A stretch of 64,000 nt of DNA from Cavia porcellus (lineage: Eukaryota > Chordata > Mammalia > Rodentia > Caviidae), in the NCBI RefSeq assembly GCF_034190915.1, contig NW_026947503.1:18632532-18696531 (forward strand), given 5' to 3'. The notes beneath the pieces were generated by a model. The model made no database searches, was not told the origin of the DNA, and saw only the letters and a list, made by a program, of their open reading frames with translations. Below, piece after piece: positions 11,251 through 20,826 of this stretch (position 1 is its first letter; the number at the start of each line of letters is the position of its first letter). The position numbers were made by a program, and so were the translations under genes.

Positions 11251-12340
11251 TCAATCCCAACTGTCTCAACTGTCCAAAGTATGAATTTTTGAGTCCTACT
11301 GTGTGGCTGGTGTTTGTCCAAATCCTGGGAACCACAATGAAGAGGAGAGCCAGTCTCCTGAATTCCTCATTCAGGGCCTTTTGGGTGAGTTCTATATTCT
11401 CCCTGAGCTAACTAGCCTAGAAGTATTGATGTAGGTTAACTCTTAGTTCTTGCTGGTGCTACGTCTTCAGGTTATTTCAGTTTACCAGATCTCTTTATCT
11501 ATAGTGTTTGTGTCAGCTGAGGCCCTATTGGGTCACTGGGTGTCTCATAAGTTATTTTAATTTGCTCCAAGTTGGGGGAGGCCTTATTGGCACACTCTTC
11601 AGCCTGTCTGATGTTCTCTTTGTGGAGGAAGGGATGACCCAGTCTCTTTTCAGGCTCGCCAAGGTCTTACAGTTGGAAGGAGTTTCACTTCCACTCCTAT
11701 TTACTCAAATCAGACCTGTATTTTAGGACCAAACTCACCATACTGACTAGTGCCTGCTGAAGTCTTCTGTTTGAGTGAGGCGTTCCTCAGTCTCCCATCA
11801 AGCTAGCATGGTAATCTGATATAGTCCAAGGTTCTGGGAGAAGGGTTTGGATCCAAAGATTAACCACAGTACTAGTTCCAAAAGGTGGGGTAGTTCCCCA
11901 AGAGGCAGGCCTATGGCAGGGGTCTGGAGTCCCAAATGTGCTAGACTGAAGGACTGGCGTATGGCAGAAGTCCAGGGTGATCCAGGTGTGTGGGGTCGAG
12001 GCACAGGCCTGTGGCAGCAGTCTGAAGTGGCTCAGTTGTGCTGGGGTGCCCCAGGTATTCTGGGCTGAGGGCTAGGCTTGCAGTGGTCTAAGATGACCCA
12101 GGGGTGCCAGGTCAAGGGGTGGGCCTGTGCTGGGGGTCTGAGGTGGCTCAGCTATTCCAGGGTCATTGCAAGTGTTTCAGGCCAACGGCTGGGCCTATGG
12201 TGCTGATCTGAGGCAAACTAGATATGCCAGGCTGAGGATTGGGCTTGCAGTGCTGGTCCAAGGTATCTTAGCCATGCTGGGGGCATCCCAGGTGCTCCAA
12301 GCTAAGGGGCAGGCCAACCACCAGTATGCCATTTCCTTAT
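11250..12340 (-). promoter_or_regulatory. L1 5' UTR (promoter region)
   Basis: This lies upstream of ORF1 in the minus sense and is clearly more GC-rich than the rest of the element. The part at 11500-11800 matches the 5' UTR of the plus-strand L1 at 44820-45090. The distal part is a tandem array, annotated separately. An internal L1 promoter is expected here by family knowledge; no specific factor site was identified. Confidence 0.75.
11909..12315 (-). repeat. GC-rich tandem array in L1 5' UTR
   Basis: About seven diverged units of alternating length (roughly 48 and 70 bp) each begin with a variant of ggcctatggcaggggtctga on the plus strand (near 11909, 11957, 12006, 12075, 12122, 12192 and 12241). 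They contrast with the flanking AT-rich sequence. The array is absent from the start of the plus-strand L1 at 44630. Confidence 0.75.
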
Positions 12341-14027
12341 TGAAAAGCAGAACACATGTATGCCCAAGAAAGAGGTGTCTATAAGAGAGACTAAAGTTCA
12401 GAGTGGTGGGAGAAAAAAACAGACCACACAAGCAAAGTCTACTAGATATCATTGGAAATGTAATCTATGCCCTAAGGACAATGAAAATGTATTCAATACA
12501 TTTTTATTTAATAGAAAAAATGAATTCAGATTCCCATTACTCTATGAGCAGTAAGGAGGGCAAAAGGTAGGCACTTGTATTTGATGGTTACTTTGGGATA
12601 CCAAGGGAGTGAGACATTGAGTTGTCCCAGAGTATGAGCTCAGCTTCTAATCTTGCTATAATTTGAATGGACTCTGCAACACTTTCCTGAATTGCTACCA
12701 GTTCTCTCCCTAGACTATGCTTTATGATTTATCTTTTTGTTTAATATCACTGAAGCATTTTAGCAAGGTGGGCTAGACATCAAGGACCTCTTCGCTTAGT
12801 GTCCTATGCGCAACAACTGTTAATTTCACCTTCTTCCAAACAGATACTGGGAAATACTGAGAGAGCTGAGAGAGAAATAGAGAGGCTTGTCTCTGGCTTA
12901 CTATAACTATATTTCTATTGCCCTGAGACTACTTGGGATGAGGACTCAACATGAGTAAAATGAGATAGAGAGAAATGCAGACAACATGGGGAAACAAGTA
13001 AACTGTTTAATACAGCTAACATCTAATGGAAAGGGATGAGAAATTTAACTGCTGGAGATTTTCTATATTAATGCATGACATCACTCACAATTTTTCTTTC
13101 TTTAACCCCTTTAGTTTGTCTTATTTCTGAAAGGTAAGTGGGATTTGAGTTGTCTCAGAGTATCAGCCTACCACTTCTTGCTTTTTCTTCAGCTCTAGTT
13201 AAATTCTCCTTCCTGTTTGCATGCACAGAAAATTTGAATCAGTTCCTCACATGTCATCAATACCTGCCCCATGTGCAACTTCCCATCAGAGGTCATATAA
13301 CCCTCTGCCTCTCTGTATCTGGTAGAAGGAGACAGCCCAGCTGCCATGGGTTGTGTGCTTCTTCCTACATCCTCAACTCAACAAACCTGTTCATTTTGTA
13401 CTTTTATTTCTCTATTGCACCAGAATACTCTAACAATTACTGGTTGTCTGTTTTCTATAGGACTCTTAGCACATGGGTCCATAGGCTTAGTTAGGTATTT
13501 CTAATACCTCTAACATTCAGCTTATACATATATACTTTATTTTCTCTTCTCTATTTTCTGGCTATTTGCTATCTTTACTTGAATCTTCTCTATCAGACAA
13601 AAAATAATCTCACTCTGAACATATTTGCCCTCAAAATGTACATAGTAATTTATTTGGAAGTTTATGTAGACTAATATAACACATGTGGATAAAGTGATCA
13701 TTTCCAGAAATATTTATGGTAAGATTCTGTGCTGAATATTGTATATTATAGCTCAGTGATTTCTTCTATAGGAAAGCTAATTGACGAAATGCAATAAGGT
13801 GATTTTAACCAGATTGAATTTAAATGTATGAGGGAGAGTCTAATAATCCAAAAACTAATGTGAAGAAAGTAGTATATTAAACACATATTAAGAGTGAAAC
13901 TGCTCTGGTAACAACACACTTTCACAGAAACCACACTCACATATGTATCTCAAACTTAGGACATGTTCCTATTTGAGAGTCTATAGTGTTTAAAAATCAA
14001 ATCAAATATTTTTCAATGAAGAAGATG
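12341..14027. other. Spacer with a weak direct repeat
   Basis: No gene is recognised. A short similar segment, ttgagttgtcycagagta, occurs at about 12618 and 13146 with partly similar downstream sequence, so an old LTR is possible. A 118-codon open frame at 13138-13494 has no recognised domain and begins inside that repeat. Confidence 0.35.
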
Positions 14028-14180
14028 ATGTTTTATTTTTTATTTTGCTTTTTGTTCTTTTGAGACAGTCTTACTCTATAGATCATGGTGGCTTAAATTT
14101 TGCTGGCCTTGAACTCGTGAAGAGCCTCCGGTTTGAGTCTCCTGAGTGCTGGAATTATAGGATTGTATAACTGCAGCCAG
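14028..14180 (-). mobile_element. B1 SINE, diverged
   Basis: On the plus strand it reads from T-rich sequence through ttttgagacagtcttactct, tggccttgaactcgtgaaga and gtgctggaattataggattg, the pattern of an antisense B1. It abuts the LTR that starts at 14181. Confidence 0.85.
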
Positions 14181-14486
14181 TGTCCTGGTCTGTGAGTAAG
14201 TCCATGGAGACCCTAGAGGGAGAGTGGGGGTAAGAGAGGACAAGAGACGTGAAGAATGGAGACAAGGCAGGATTCTGATCAAGTCTCATTTGATCAAGTC
14301 TGATCAAAGAAAAAGTAACAAATATATAGGGCATTGGAGAAGGGGCTAAGTTTTGACATGTCAGCAGGTAACTTAGCAACAGTGGGAAGTTCTAAAGAGG
14401 CCTGGAGTATAGGGTAATTTGAGTCTCCGCGTGGAGGCGCGGTCCCATAAATCGCTGTAAGGGCCGACCCACAGAGACATGTGACA
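14181..14486 (-). repeat. LTR related to the class I ERV at 0.9 kb
   Basis: On the minus strand the block would start TGTCACATGTCTCTG and end ...CAGGACA. It carries a TATA-like TATATATT on the minus strand near 14320 and shares a stretch with the LTR at 911-1379 (ATGGAGAC..GGCAGGATTC..TCAAGTCTC). CpG-bearing sequence at 14430-14470 contrasts with its surroundings. No internal retroviral region follows, so it is probably a solo LTR. Confidence 0.65.
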
Positions 14487-17400
14487 AGTTAGGGGAGGAA
14501 AGATAGAAACTTAACTAAATAGAAACTTACCATGAAGATGCCTGTTGTTTTATTAACATAGCCAATTGCAGGATTTCCCACAACCCAGCTAAAAGATCAA
14601 ATATAAAATGGTAAGATTACCTATAATTCCATGTGTTGTTCTCATGTACAACTGAAAGGGAACTGATGGGTCCAGCGCATGCATTCAGTTTCCTTGGCAA
14701 ACTCTGGGTTATTTTATTCTACAAATCTGCAGTCCTGTTTGAAATTATTCATTTTTCTCAGAGAGTTTACGTTGATGGTATAAAAAAAATGTTGCACTAC
14801 TACATCTTTTGAAATTATATTTCCTCTTAAGAAAAAACAGTCTATTATGAAAACAGACTCACGAACCTGCTTAACCAGAGGGCATGCAATGAATATTCAT
14901 TTTTTTTTAAAATTTTTTAAGGTACGATAGTTCATTTACTGTTTGTTATGCAAATGAGAATGCCACACCAATTTCTGTACAATCATAGTCCACTACATGT
15001 TCATTTTTTCTAACTAAAATCAAATACTGGCAAAAAATAAAAATATACAGAAGTAGTTTTTTCCTGAGATATAAATGCAAGTATATAGTTATTTATCTAC
15101 TGAATAAGGAAGAATATACTATTGAAGAGAAATTTGGTCTTCCAAAACTTCTTTTATCTCCTAACTTTAAAACATTAGTTAGTATTTTTCAATGCTTCTA
15201 AGAAAAAAAAAAAAACCTTTCAGTAGTATTTTTGCATAATCTTTTAAAACAATCTGAATATTGTTGAGGACTCTTTAAAGAGAAAACAAGGAACTCCAGT
15301 TCTATAAGTGAGTTGTTTTTGAGATCAAATATACAGTGAATGTTTAGTACAATGTGCTATTTTAATAGATACATTATTGTTAAGTCACCTCAAATTACTC
15401 CCTTTCAATTGCCCACATATATCCCATCATTCTTGCCCACTTTCTGAAGTAGTTCTGAAAGTTGTTTCTCATAAACCTTTCTGGTTTCAGTGCAGTGGCC
15501 ACCTTAGTGTCTCAAATTTATTCCACATTTGATGGTTATTTTTTATTTTGAGAAAAGCTACAAGTCATATTACGCCAGATCCAATGAGTCAGGCAGATGA
15601 AGATCTGCCATTATGTTTTTATTTCCCAGAAATTGCTGTAAATATTTTCAGTCCACTCAGGATATTGAAGCAGCCTCAAAACAACAAACAAACAAACAAA
15701 CAAACAAACAAAAAACTTACTGTTTCCAGAAACTGCTTCAAAAATTGACAAGAACAATGGGATTTGTATGTTAAAAGTATAAAATACACTTATTTTTACA
15801 GTGCACATATTGAAATGACATGTGTAATTTATGTGAGTATAATTTACAGAAAATAAATATATGTACCCATAGATATCACTTTAGTAGTACAAAATGAAAG
15901 AAAATTCCTTCGAATTGCATTTTGTTTAAATCTTGGTGATTAAAAATGATAATAAAATACTAAAACTTTATGAGAAATTAAAAAAAAAAGACGAACTGTA
16001 AGTTCCCCATAAGTTTCACATTTTGGTGATTTTTTTTTTCTCAGCTTTATCTTATTTTTTCTCACATAACACAGAATCATGTTCTCCCTATTGGTAGAAA
16101 AATATATTAATACAGTCATATTTTAGGAATGTAATATTATTTGGTCTGTAGCTTAATCTTAAGTTTCCTGTAACATTATATATTTTTTTCATCTCTTGAT
16201 TTTCAAACCTGTAAAAAATCTCACCCTTCTGTTTTAAATTAATAAGTTCTTTTCACGTGCAATTAAACTTTTTTTGGGATCTAATAAGATTCTACTTAAA
16301 TACTACCATTTATTTCAGTCTTCCAATCTTAAAGCAAGTATCCTGCTTAAACATGAGGCCTCCAAGTGACTCACTGATACTGTGATGACACAGTGGTTGG
16401 GTCAGGACAGGCTCCCAAAAATCCAAGTTCATAAACAATTGAGAACACTACTGGTTGTCTCCTAAATGCCTTGGAAATTATTCTAACATACACACTTGCT
16501 TTGCATTATTGTAACATATAGTTACACTGCTTTCTGCAACCGTATAACCAATCTTAACTTTAATTATCATTATCTTTGTTTAGTTTTCTTAATCCTAAGG
16601 GTTAAAAAAATAATTAGAATAATCTGACTCTTCAGGTTATTCAAACATTCCCAAACCGACAAACCTGCCTGAGGACAAGAAAAATTCAAAATTTTAATTT
16701 AGTACCTTATGGTTTGTTTTTCTTCTTCTATTAAATAGAACAAATAGTAGCAGCCAATGAAGATTATTTTAAAATCAAATAATATGGTGATTTTACATTC
16801 TTCAATTATTTATAGGTAATGTGCCTAGCTCAGAAAACAATCTTTAATCTCTAGTCACTTAAAAGTTATAAATCAAAGTAAAACTTAAAGCAGTCACCCT
16901 GGAAACCTCCAGACAAGTAGGAAAAGGAGTTTGCCAATACTACCAGAGCAGTGCTTCACATAAGGCAAAAGCATAAATTGCCAGCAAAACAACTTGAACA
17001 AGAGAAAAGGAAGGAAAAATTATACTTAACTGTAATGTGCTATGATGATATAGTGCCATTACTTTCATGTCTTTGGTAAGTACTTAAAAATTAATATGTG
17101 TTATGCTGTCTACAGTGACTTCATTTTCCAACAAATTGAGTAGACTGAATCCTCCTGCGTGTCTTTATTGTCTTTGATTTTCTTTATTCACCTTTCCGTG
17201 GTTGTATTCTAGAAGCTTAACTGTTTTCATTCAGCAAATTACACGCTATGGAGAATTGAATTTTTGTACAAAATCTACATTGACTTTATTTGCATTCAAT
17301 TCCTGCATGTGTAATATCAGTTCTCTCATCAAATATGATTACAATAGGCATACTTGGAATTTACACACCTGGAAAGGTCATTTGAGTGAGTTCCAAAACA

Positions 17401-18061
17401 TCACACTTTTGCCTAATATCATTTCAGTACTGCCAAGAAGGCAATCACCTATTGCAGTAGTTTAATTGATACAATTTGCATGATATTAGTACACTTTAGT
17501 TATTTCCATGAATGGTGCGAGCATAAGCTCATAAAACAATAGCATGAGTTAAGGTTGCACTGCACACTTTTGCCCTTTATGCCTGAAAGTTTATCACAAC
17601 CCGTTTGGTGGTGACAGCTTGTCCTTCCCTTACAAGTGCTCAGTACCCTGCATATAAACAGTGGGGGGTTTCATCAAAGAGACGTGTTTCCTCCCTATTA
17701 GAGCACTACCATTTCACATCACAGTAACAGCCAGTGACATGCAGAAAGGTCTGTGTCCAACTATTTTTGACATTAAACATCTATCATTATTCCATCTGAG
17801 ACTGAACATACACTATTAATCGCTGAAGGAAATCATAAATTTCTACAAAATTAATCAAAAGAAGTTTTCAACAAATGCCATGGCAAAACTTTAATAAAGA
17901 CTTTTGATTGCTATATTTCATTAATGTGTGCTTGTGACATTTTGGGGTTGTACATGCACGTCTGCTTTTCTTTATGAATGCATGCTTGTATGAAATCCTA
18001 TTTGGACACACAGAAACAAGCATGCACTCTTGGTCACTTTCTTATTCCCTGAACTACAATA
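14487..18061. other. AT-rich spacer
   Basis: About 3.6 kb of AT-rich sequence holds no gene or named interspersed repeat that I can support, apart from a short AAAC microsatellite at 15685-15712. The longest open frames (87 codons or fewer) have low complexity and no domain. Confidence 0.5.
15685..15712. repeat. (AAAC)n microsatellite
   Basis: Seven uninterrupted AAAC-type units. Confidence 0.95.
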
Positions 18062-18067
18062 CCCAGT
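18062..18067. repeat. Target-site duplication, left copy
   Basis: The six bases cccagt directly before the provirus are repeated directly after it at 21310-21315. A 6-bp duplication is the length made by betaretrovirus/IAP-type integrases. Confidence 0.92.
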
Positions 18068-18549
18068 TGTCGATGTCCGCTCCCGGCCGGCAGGAAGGAC
18101 ACACGACACAGTCTGGTAGTGGACAACCTTTTCTTTTATTTTTCTTCTCCGTACAGCCTGCCCTGGGTTCTCCCAGCTGAAGCCTCCTCTGGTCCGCTCC
18201 CCGCGGCTCCTTTTGTGCTTCAGTCTGCCCCAAAGCCTCTACCGGTCCGCTCTCCACGGCTCCTTTTGGGCTTCTACTTCCGGGCTTCTACCTGGCTTCT
18301 ACTTCCGCCCAGGGGTGGCACCGGTATATATACGGGTACAGTGTCCAATCATGTTAAAGTAAGCAAGGCAAGCTGATTGGCTAACATCATCAGTTGCCAG
18401 GCAGACTATATTGTTGAGCGGGTTGTTTACGCGGTAAGCAGGAAACTAACATATTCGATGGGAGGGGTAATCTACCTCAGGCTTTGCTCTTTACCACAGG
18501 CCGCACGTCCGCCGCGCAAGGCGAGCTATCACAGACGCGGCTCCCAACA
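18068..18549 (-). repeat. 3' LTR of IAP-like class II ERV
   Basis: On the minus strand it starts TGTTGGGAGCCGCG, the start pattern known for IAP LTRs, and ends GGACATCGACA. It contains TATATATA (18325-18332) and an AATAAA signal (plus-strand tttatt at 18135-18140). Against the LTR at 20827-21309 I find one substitution and one 1-base length change by eye. A purine tract (AAAATAGGGGGAGA) adjoins its 5' edge in the minus sense. Confidence 0.95.
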
Positions 18550-19044
18550 TCTCCCCCTATTTTATTTTTTATGAATGTGCGCATCGTAGCCCTTCCTGGA
18601 CTGGGTGCAGAGGCTTATGCCCTATGTGTAGGCCCACCGTAGGTCCTTGGCTTAGACCCTGGTTGGCCATGCCATGGTCTGCCAAGGCCCTGAGGCCCTC
18701 GTCCTTTTTCTAGGGCCAGGCACAAACTGGACGGAACCTGGATGCACACAAGCTTGCACTCATTTCCTCTCCGTAAAGAAATCCCCTCGGAGAGAAATTT
18801 AGACCTGGGCAGCATCTAACAGTCCAGCGGCTTACGTGCAGGATGGGGTAGGGCCTGGCTTAGGTCGAGTCGTGCTGGGGAGGCACGCTCTTACCCGTCA
18901 TTGACTCACCTACCCTGCTGTGTATTGTCACCTTATGGAGGAGAATGAGGGATGCCCGCCATATCTAGACTCGGTCGTGGGCCAATTGAGCAAGCCATGC
19001 ATATGCCTGAGGATCTTCTTGTCCATTTCGGGCTACCGCTATTT
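18550..19044 (-). other. ERV internal 3' region, no env recognised
   Basis: Between the integrase remnant and the 3' LTR lie about 480 bp without a recognised protein. Its position matches where class II elements without env keep RNA-export or packaging sequence, but I see no motif that proves this. The polypurine tract lies at 18550-18563, next to the LTR. Confidence 0.5.
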
Positions 19045-19392
19045 CTATTCATCTTGTTGGTTGGTCTGTGATGGATCTCCAGTAGGGCAGGTCTGATCTT
19101 CAGTCGAGGGCTTTGTTGCCCGTGTCAGTCTCTCCGGTATCCACAGTGGTTCTCGTCCCGATTCCTGTGGGAAAACACAAACCGCGCCTCGGTTCCAGCT
19201 GACCACTGGATCCGGGCCCATCCATTGTCCTGTCAGGACATCTTTCCACTTCACCCACCCTTTATGGTTGGGGGAAGGGTTGCAGTGCTCCACAGCTGGG
19301 GAGCGATTATCATTATTTAAATTTAAAAAATTGTGTGTGAATAGTGCCATAGATAATCGTGCCTTTGGGGCCAGGCCTTGGCCTACTCCCCC
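19045..19392 (-). pseudogene. pol: Retroviral integrase C-terminal fragment
   Basis: The minus-strand frame reads VKWKDVLTGQWMGPDPVVSW, followed by a CVFPQ and WIPERLTR segment. This is the pattern of the C-terminal DNA-binding domain of betaretroviral integrase. The reading frame opens inside the preceding SINE tail, so the start is artificial. Everything upstream in pol is deleted. It is in a different frame from gag. In the family this domain binds DNA during integration; here only the tail survives. Confidence 0.85.
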
Positions 19393-19552
19393 TTTTTTTT
19401 TTTTATTTTTTTTTTTTTTTGGTCTTTTTCGTTTTTTTTTTTTTTTTTTTTTTTTTTTGTCTTTTTCCTTTTCATCGGCACCAGGGATCGAACTCACAAC
19501 TGCCTGCTTGCAAGGCAGGTACCCATGCCACTGAGCTAAATCCCCAGCCCCC
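19393..19552 (-). mobile_element. ID-like SINE with long A tail at the gag/pol junction
   Basis: The minus strand reads from GGGGCTGGGGATTTAGCTC (at 19552) through a B box to a tail of about 90 nt made of A runs broken by short GAC/CGAAAAAGACC pieces (plus strand 19393-19460). The broken tail, with a repeated gtctttttc motif, could be one tail or two stacked ones. It lies exactly where gag ends and the integrase piece begins. The target duplication is unclear, with only ccccc-rich flanks on both sides. Confidence 0.88.
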
Positions 19553-19574
19553 GTTTCCTCGACCGGCGTTTTTC

Positions 19575-20627
19575 TCAGCCTGCTCGGCAGAGTAGCCGCC
19601 CATGAAAATCATAGGACGGCGGTCGCGACAGAGTGGAACGGGGCGTCACTTCCTGTGCCGGCTGAGAGAAGGGAGGGTTTCCTGTAGCGGCCTCTCGGCG
19701 GGGAGCCGCTTTTGGAGAAGAGCTCCAGGGCGGAGCGGATGGCTCTCTATCTCCTCCCCGCCAGAGAGCACTCGGGGGCCCTTTTTCCTCTCTCTGCTTT
19801 TTTCGAGCGGCGCACGCACACAATTCGCGGCGCAACTCGGCATAGGAGTCAAGGCACGCATGTATCATTTCCCACAGGGGGCGAATAGCCTGAGCATCAA
19901 AGACCGACCTACACTCCTCAGCTTTGTGTGATCCCCTCTTGCATCGCCCACAAACATATGGTTCTTCATTCCTAGGGCGAGGCCTAGCATCTGCATTGTT
20001 TGGGCAATGACGTTTAATGTGTCCTGGCTCCCCGCAGGCAAAACACCCTTTAGCCTTACATTCCCCTTCTAACCCGCGAGGTCCCCTCTGCTGTACAGCC
20101 GCGGCCAGGAGAGCAGCCACTCCTGAGTTGGAGAGCGGCCCCCCTATCTCTCTGCATATCCTAATCCAGGCGTTGAGGTCCTTGTTCTTATGAGGAGCTA
20201 TCGCTGCCTTGCACTCCTTTGTACATTGCTCGAAAATCAGCTGCCTTACCAGCGGTCGAGCCACTCCCGGATCAGAGAATATCTTATCGGCAGCATCTTG
20301 CATTCGGGCCACAAAGTCAACAAATGGCTCTGTGGTACCCTGAATTACTGGGAAAGAACCCTGCGACTCCTTATTGAGCGACTTAGGCTCCTGACAGCTG
20401 GTCTCTTTGGCCTCCTTGCCATTCAACTTTCCCTCGTCCTCGGAGTCAGACGACTCCGAGGCTAGAGCCCCGTCCTTCTCCCTAGCATCTTTGTTCCCCT
20501 TGACGGGCCCCTCTCGGGAGCTCCCTGACTGGGCCTGCTCAGATACCCTGTGTACTTTTGTAAGCTCTTGAGAGCTTTCTCCACAACCACCCTCGCTCTT
20601 AATGTTACTACCTAGCATGTTTCCCAT
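19575..20627 (-). CDS. gag: Shortened Gag of the IAP-like provirus (350 aa)
   Basis: An intact ATG-initiated frame encodes a Gag-like protein, the structural polyprotein that assembles retroviral particles and binds genomic RNA. It starts MGN, giving an N-terminal glycine as used for myristoylation, with a favourable A at -3 and G at +4. An acidic/serine-rich stretch lies near residues 55-67. A capsid major-homology-like segment follows at about 95-115 (QGTTEPFVDFVARM), and two zinc knuckles lie at about 195-208 (CFACGEPGHIKRHC) and 226-239 (CGRCKRGSHKAEEC). A proline-rich tail ends 20 nt before the SINE. Only about 95 residues precede the homology region, far fewer than in full class II Gags. 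The matrix and N-terminal capsid parts therefore seem deleted without loss of frame. Whether it is expressed is unknown. Confidence 0.88.
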   Translation of the reverse strand: MGNMLGSNIKSEGGCGESSQELTKVHRVSEQAQSGSSREGPVKGNKDAREKDGALASESSDSEDEGKLNGKEAKETSCQEPKSLNKESQGSFPVIQGTTEPFVDFVARMQDAADKIFSDPGVARPLVRQLIFEQCTKECKAAIAPHKNKDLNAWIRICREIGGPLSNSGVAALLAAAVQQRGPRGLEGECKAKGCFACGEPGHIKRHCPNNADARPRPRNEEPYVCGRCKRGSHKAEECRSVFDAQAIRPLWEMIHACLDSYAELRRELCACAARKKQREEKGPPSALWRGGDREPSAPPWSSSPKAAPRREAATGNPPFSQPAQEVTPRSTLSRPPSYDFHGRLLCRAG

Positions 20628-20743
20628 TTTTTAATATGTTACTCACCGCGTGAGGCCCAAGGAATCCGCCACTTACGCGTGAGCCTGAGGGGAGTCTAAA
20701 AGCCCTGTAGGTGCGCGCCACCCAGAGCCCAGGCTTATCCCCA

Positions 20744-20752
20744 ACTCACCTG
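20744..20752 (-). promoter_or_regulatory. Candidate major splice donor in ERV leader
   Basis: The minus strand reads CAG|GTGAGT, a perfect 5' splice consensus, in the untranslated leader between LTR and gag. This is where retroviruses place the donor for subgenomic RNA. A second GGTGAGT lies near 20641-20647, just before the gag ATG. Confidence 0.55.
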
Positions 20753-20806
20753 TCTCGCAGCTCTGTACTGGAGCGTTGTCCACTTCCACGTCTCGGGGGT
20801 GATCAG

Positions 20807-20824
20807 TCCCCGGGCGGGCCTCCA
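20807..20824 (-). promoter_or_regulatory. Primer-binding site candidate
   Basis: Two to three bases after the 5' LTR the minus strand reads TGGAGGCCCGCCCGGGGA. TGG at the start fits pairing to the CCA end of a tRNA. The first six bases fit a tRNA ending CCTCCA (as in tRNA-Gln), but the rest does not match well, and it does not fit the tRNA-Phe primer usual for IAPs. Confidence 0.5.
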
Positions 20825-20826
20825 AA

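Larger units (their letters stand above)
5951..12340 (-). mobile_element. Long minus-strand LINE-1 (L1), nearly full length, inactive
   Basis: The element runs right to left: 5' UTR about 11250-12340, ORF1 about 10110-11250, ORF2 about 6700-10100, 3' UTR about 5951-6700, and a short A tail seen as T's at 5952-5960. It encodes an RNA-binding ORF1 protein and an endonuclease/reverse transcriptase used for target-primed reverse transcription. Both ORFs carry many stops and frameshifts. Its 5' UTR is homologous to that at 44880-45100, and its 3' UTR to that at 53160-53545. Confidence 0.92.

Noticed and set aside
13138..13494. 118-codon frame as a possible host gene
   Set aside because: There is no domain, no clear start context and no splice structure, and it overlaps a weak repeat.
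19268..19595. Phenylalanine-rich plus-strand frames at 19268-19595
   Set aside because: They are translations of the T-rich antisense of a SINE tail.
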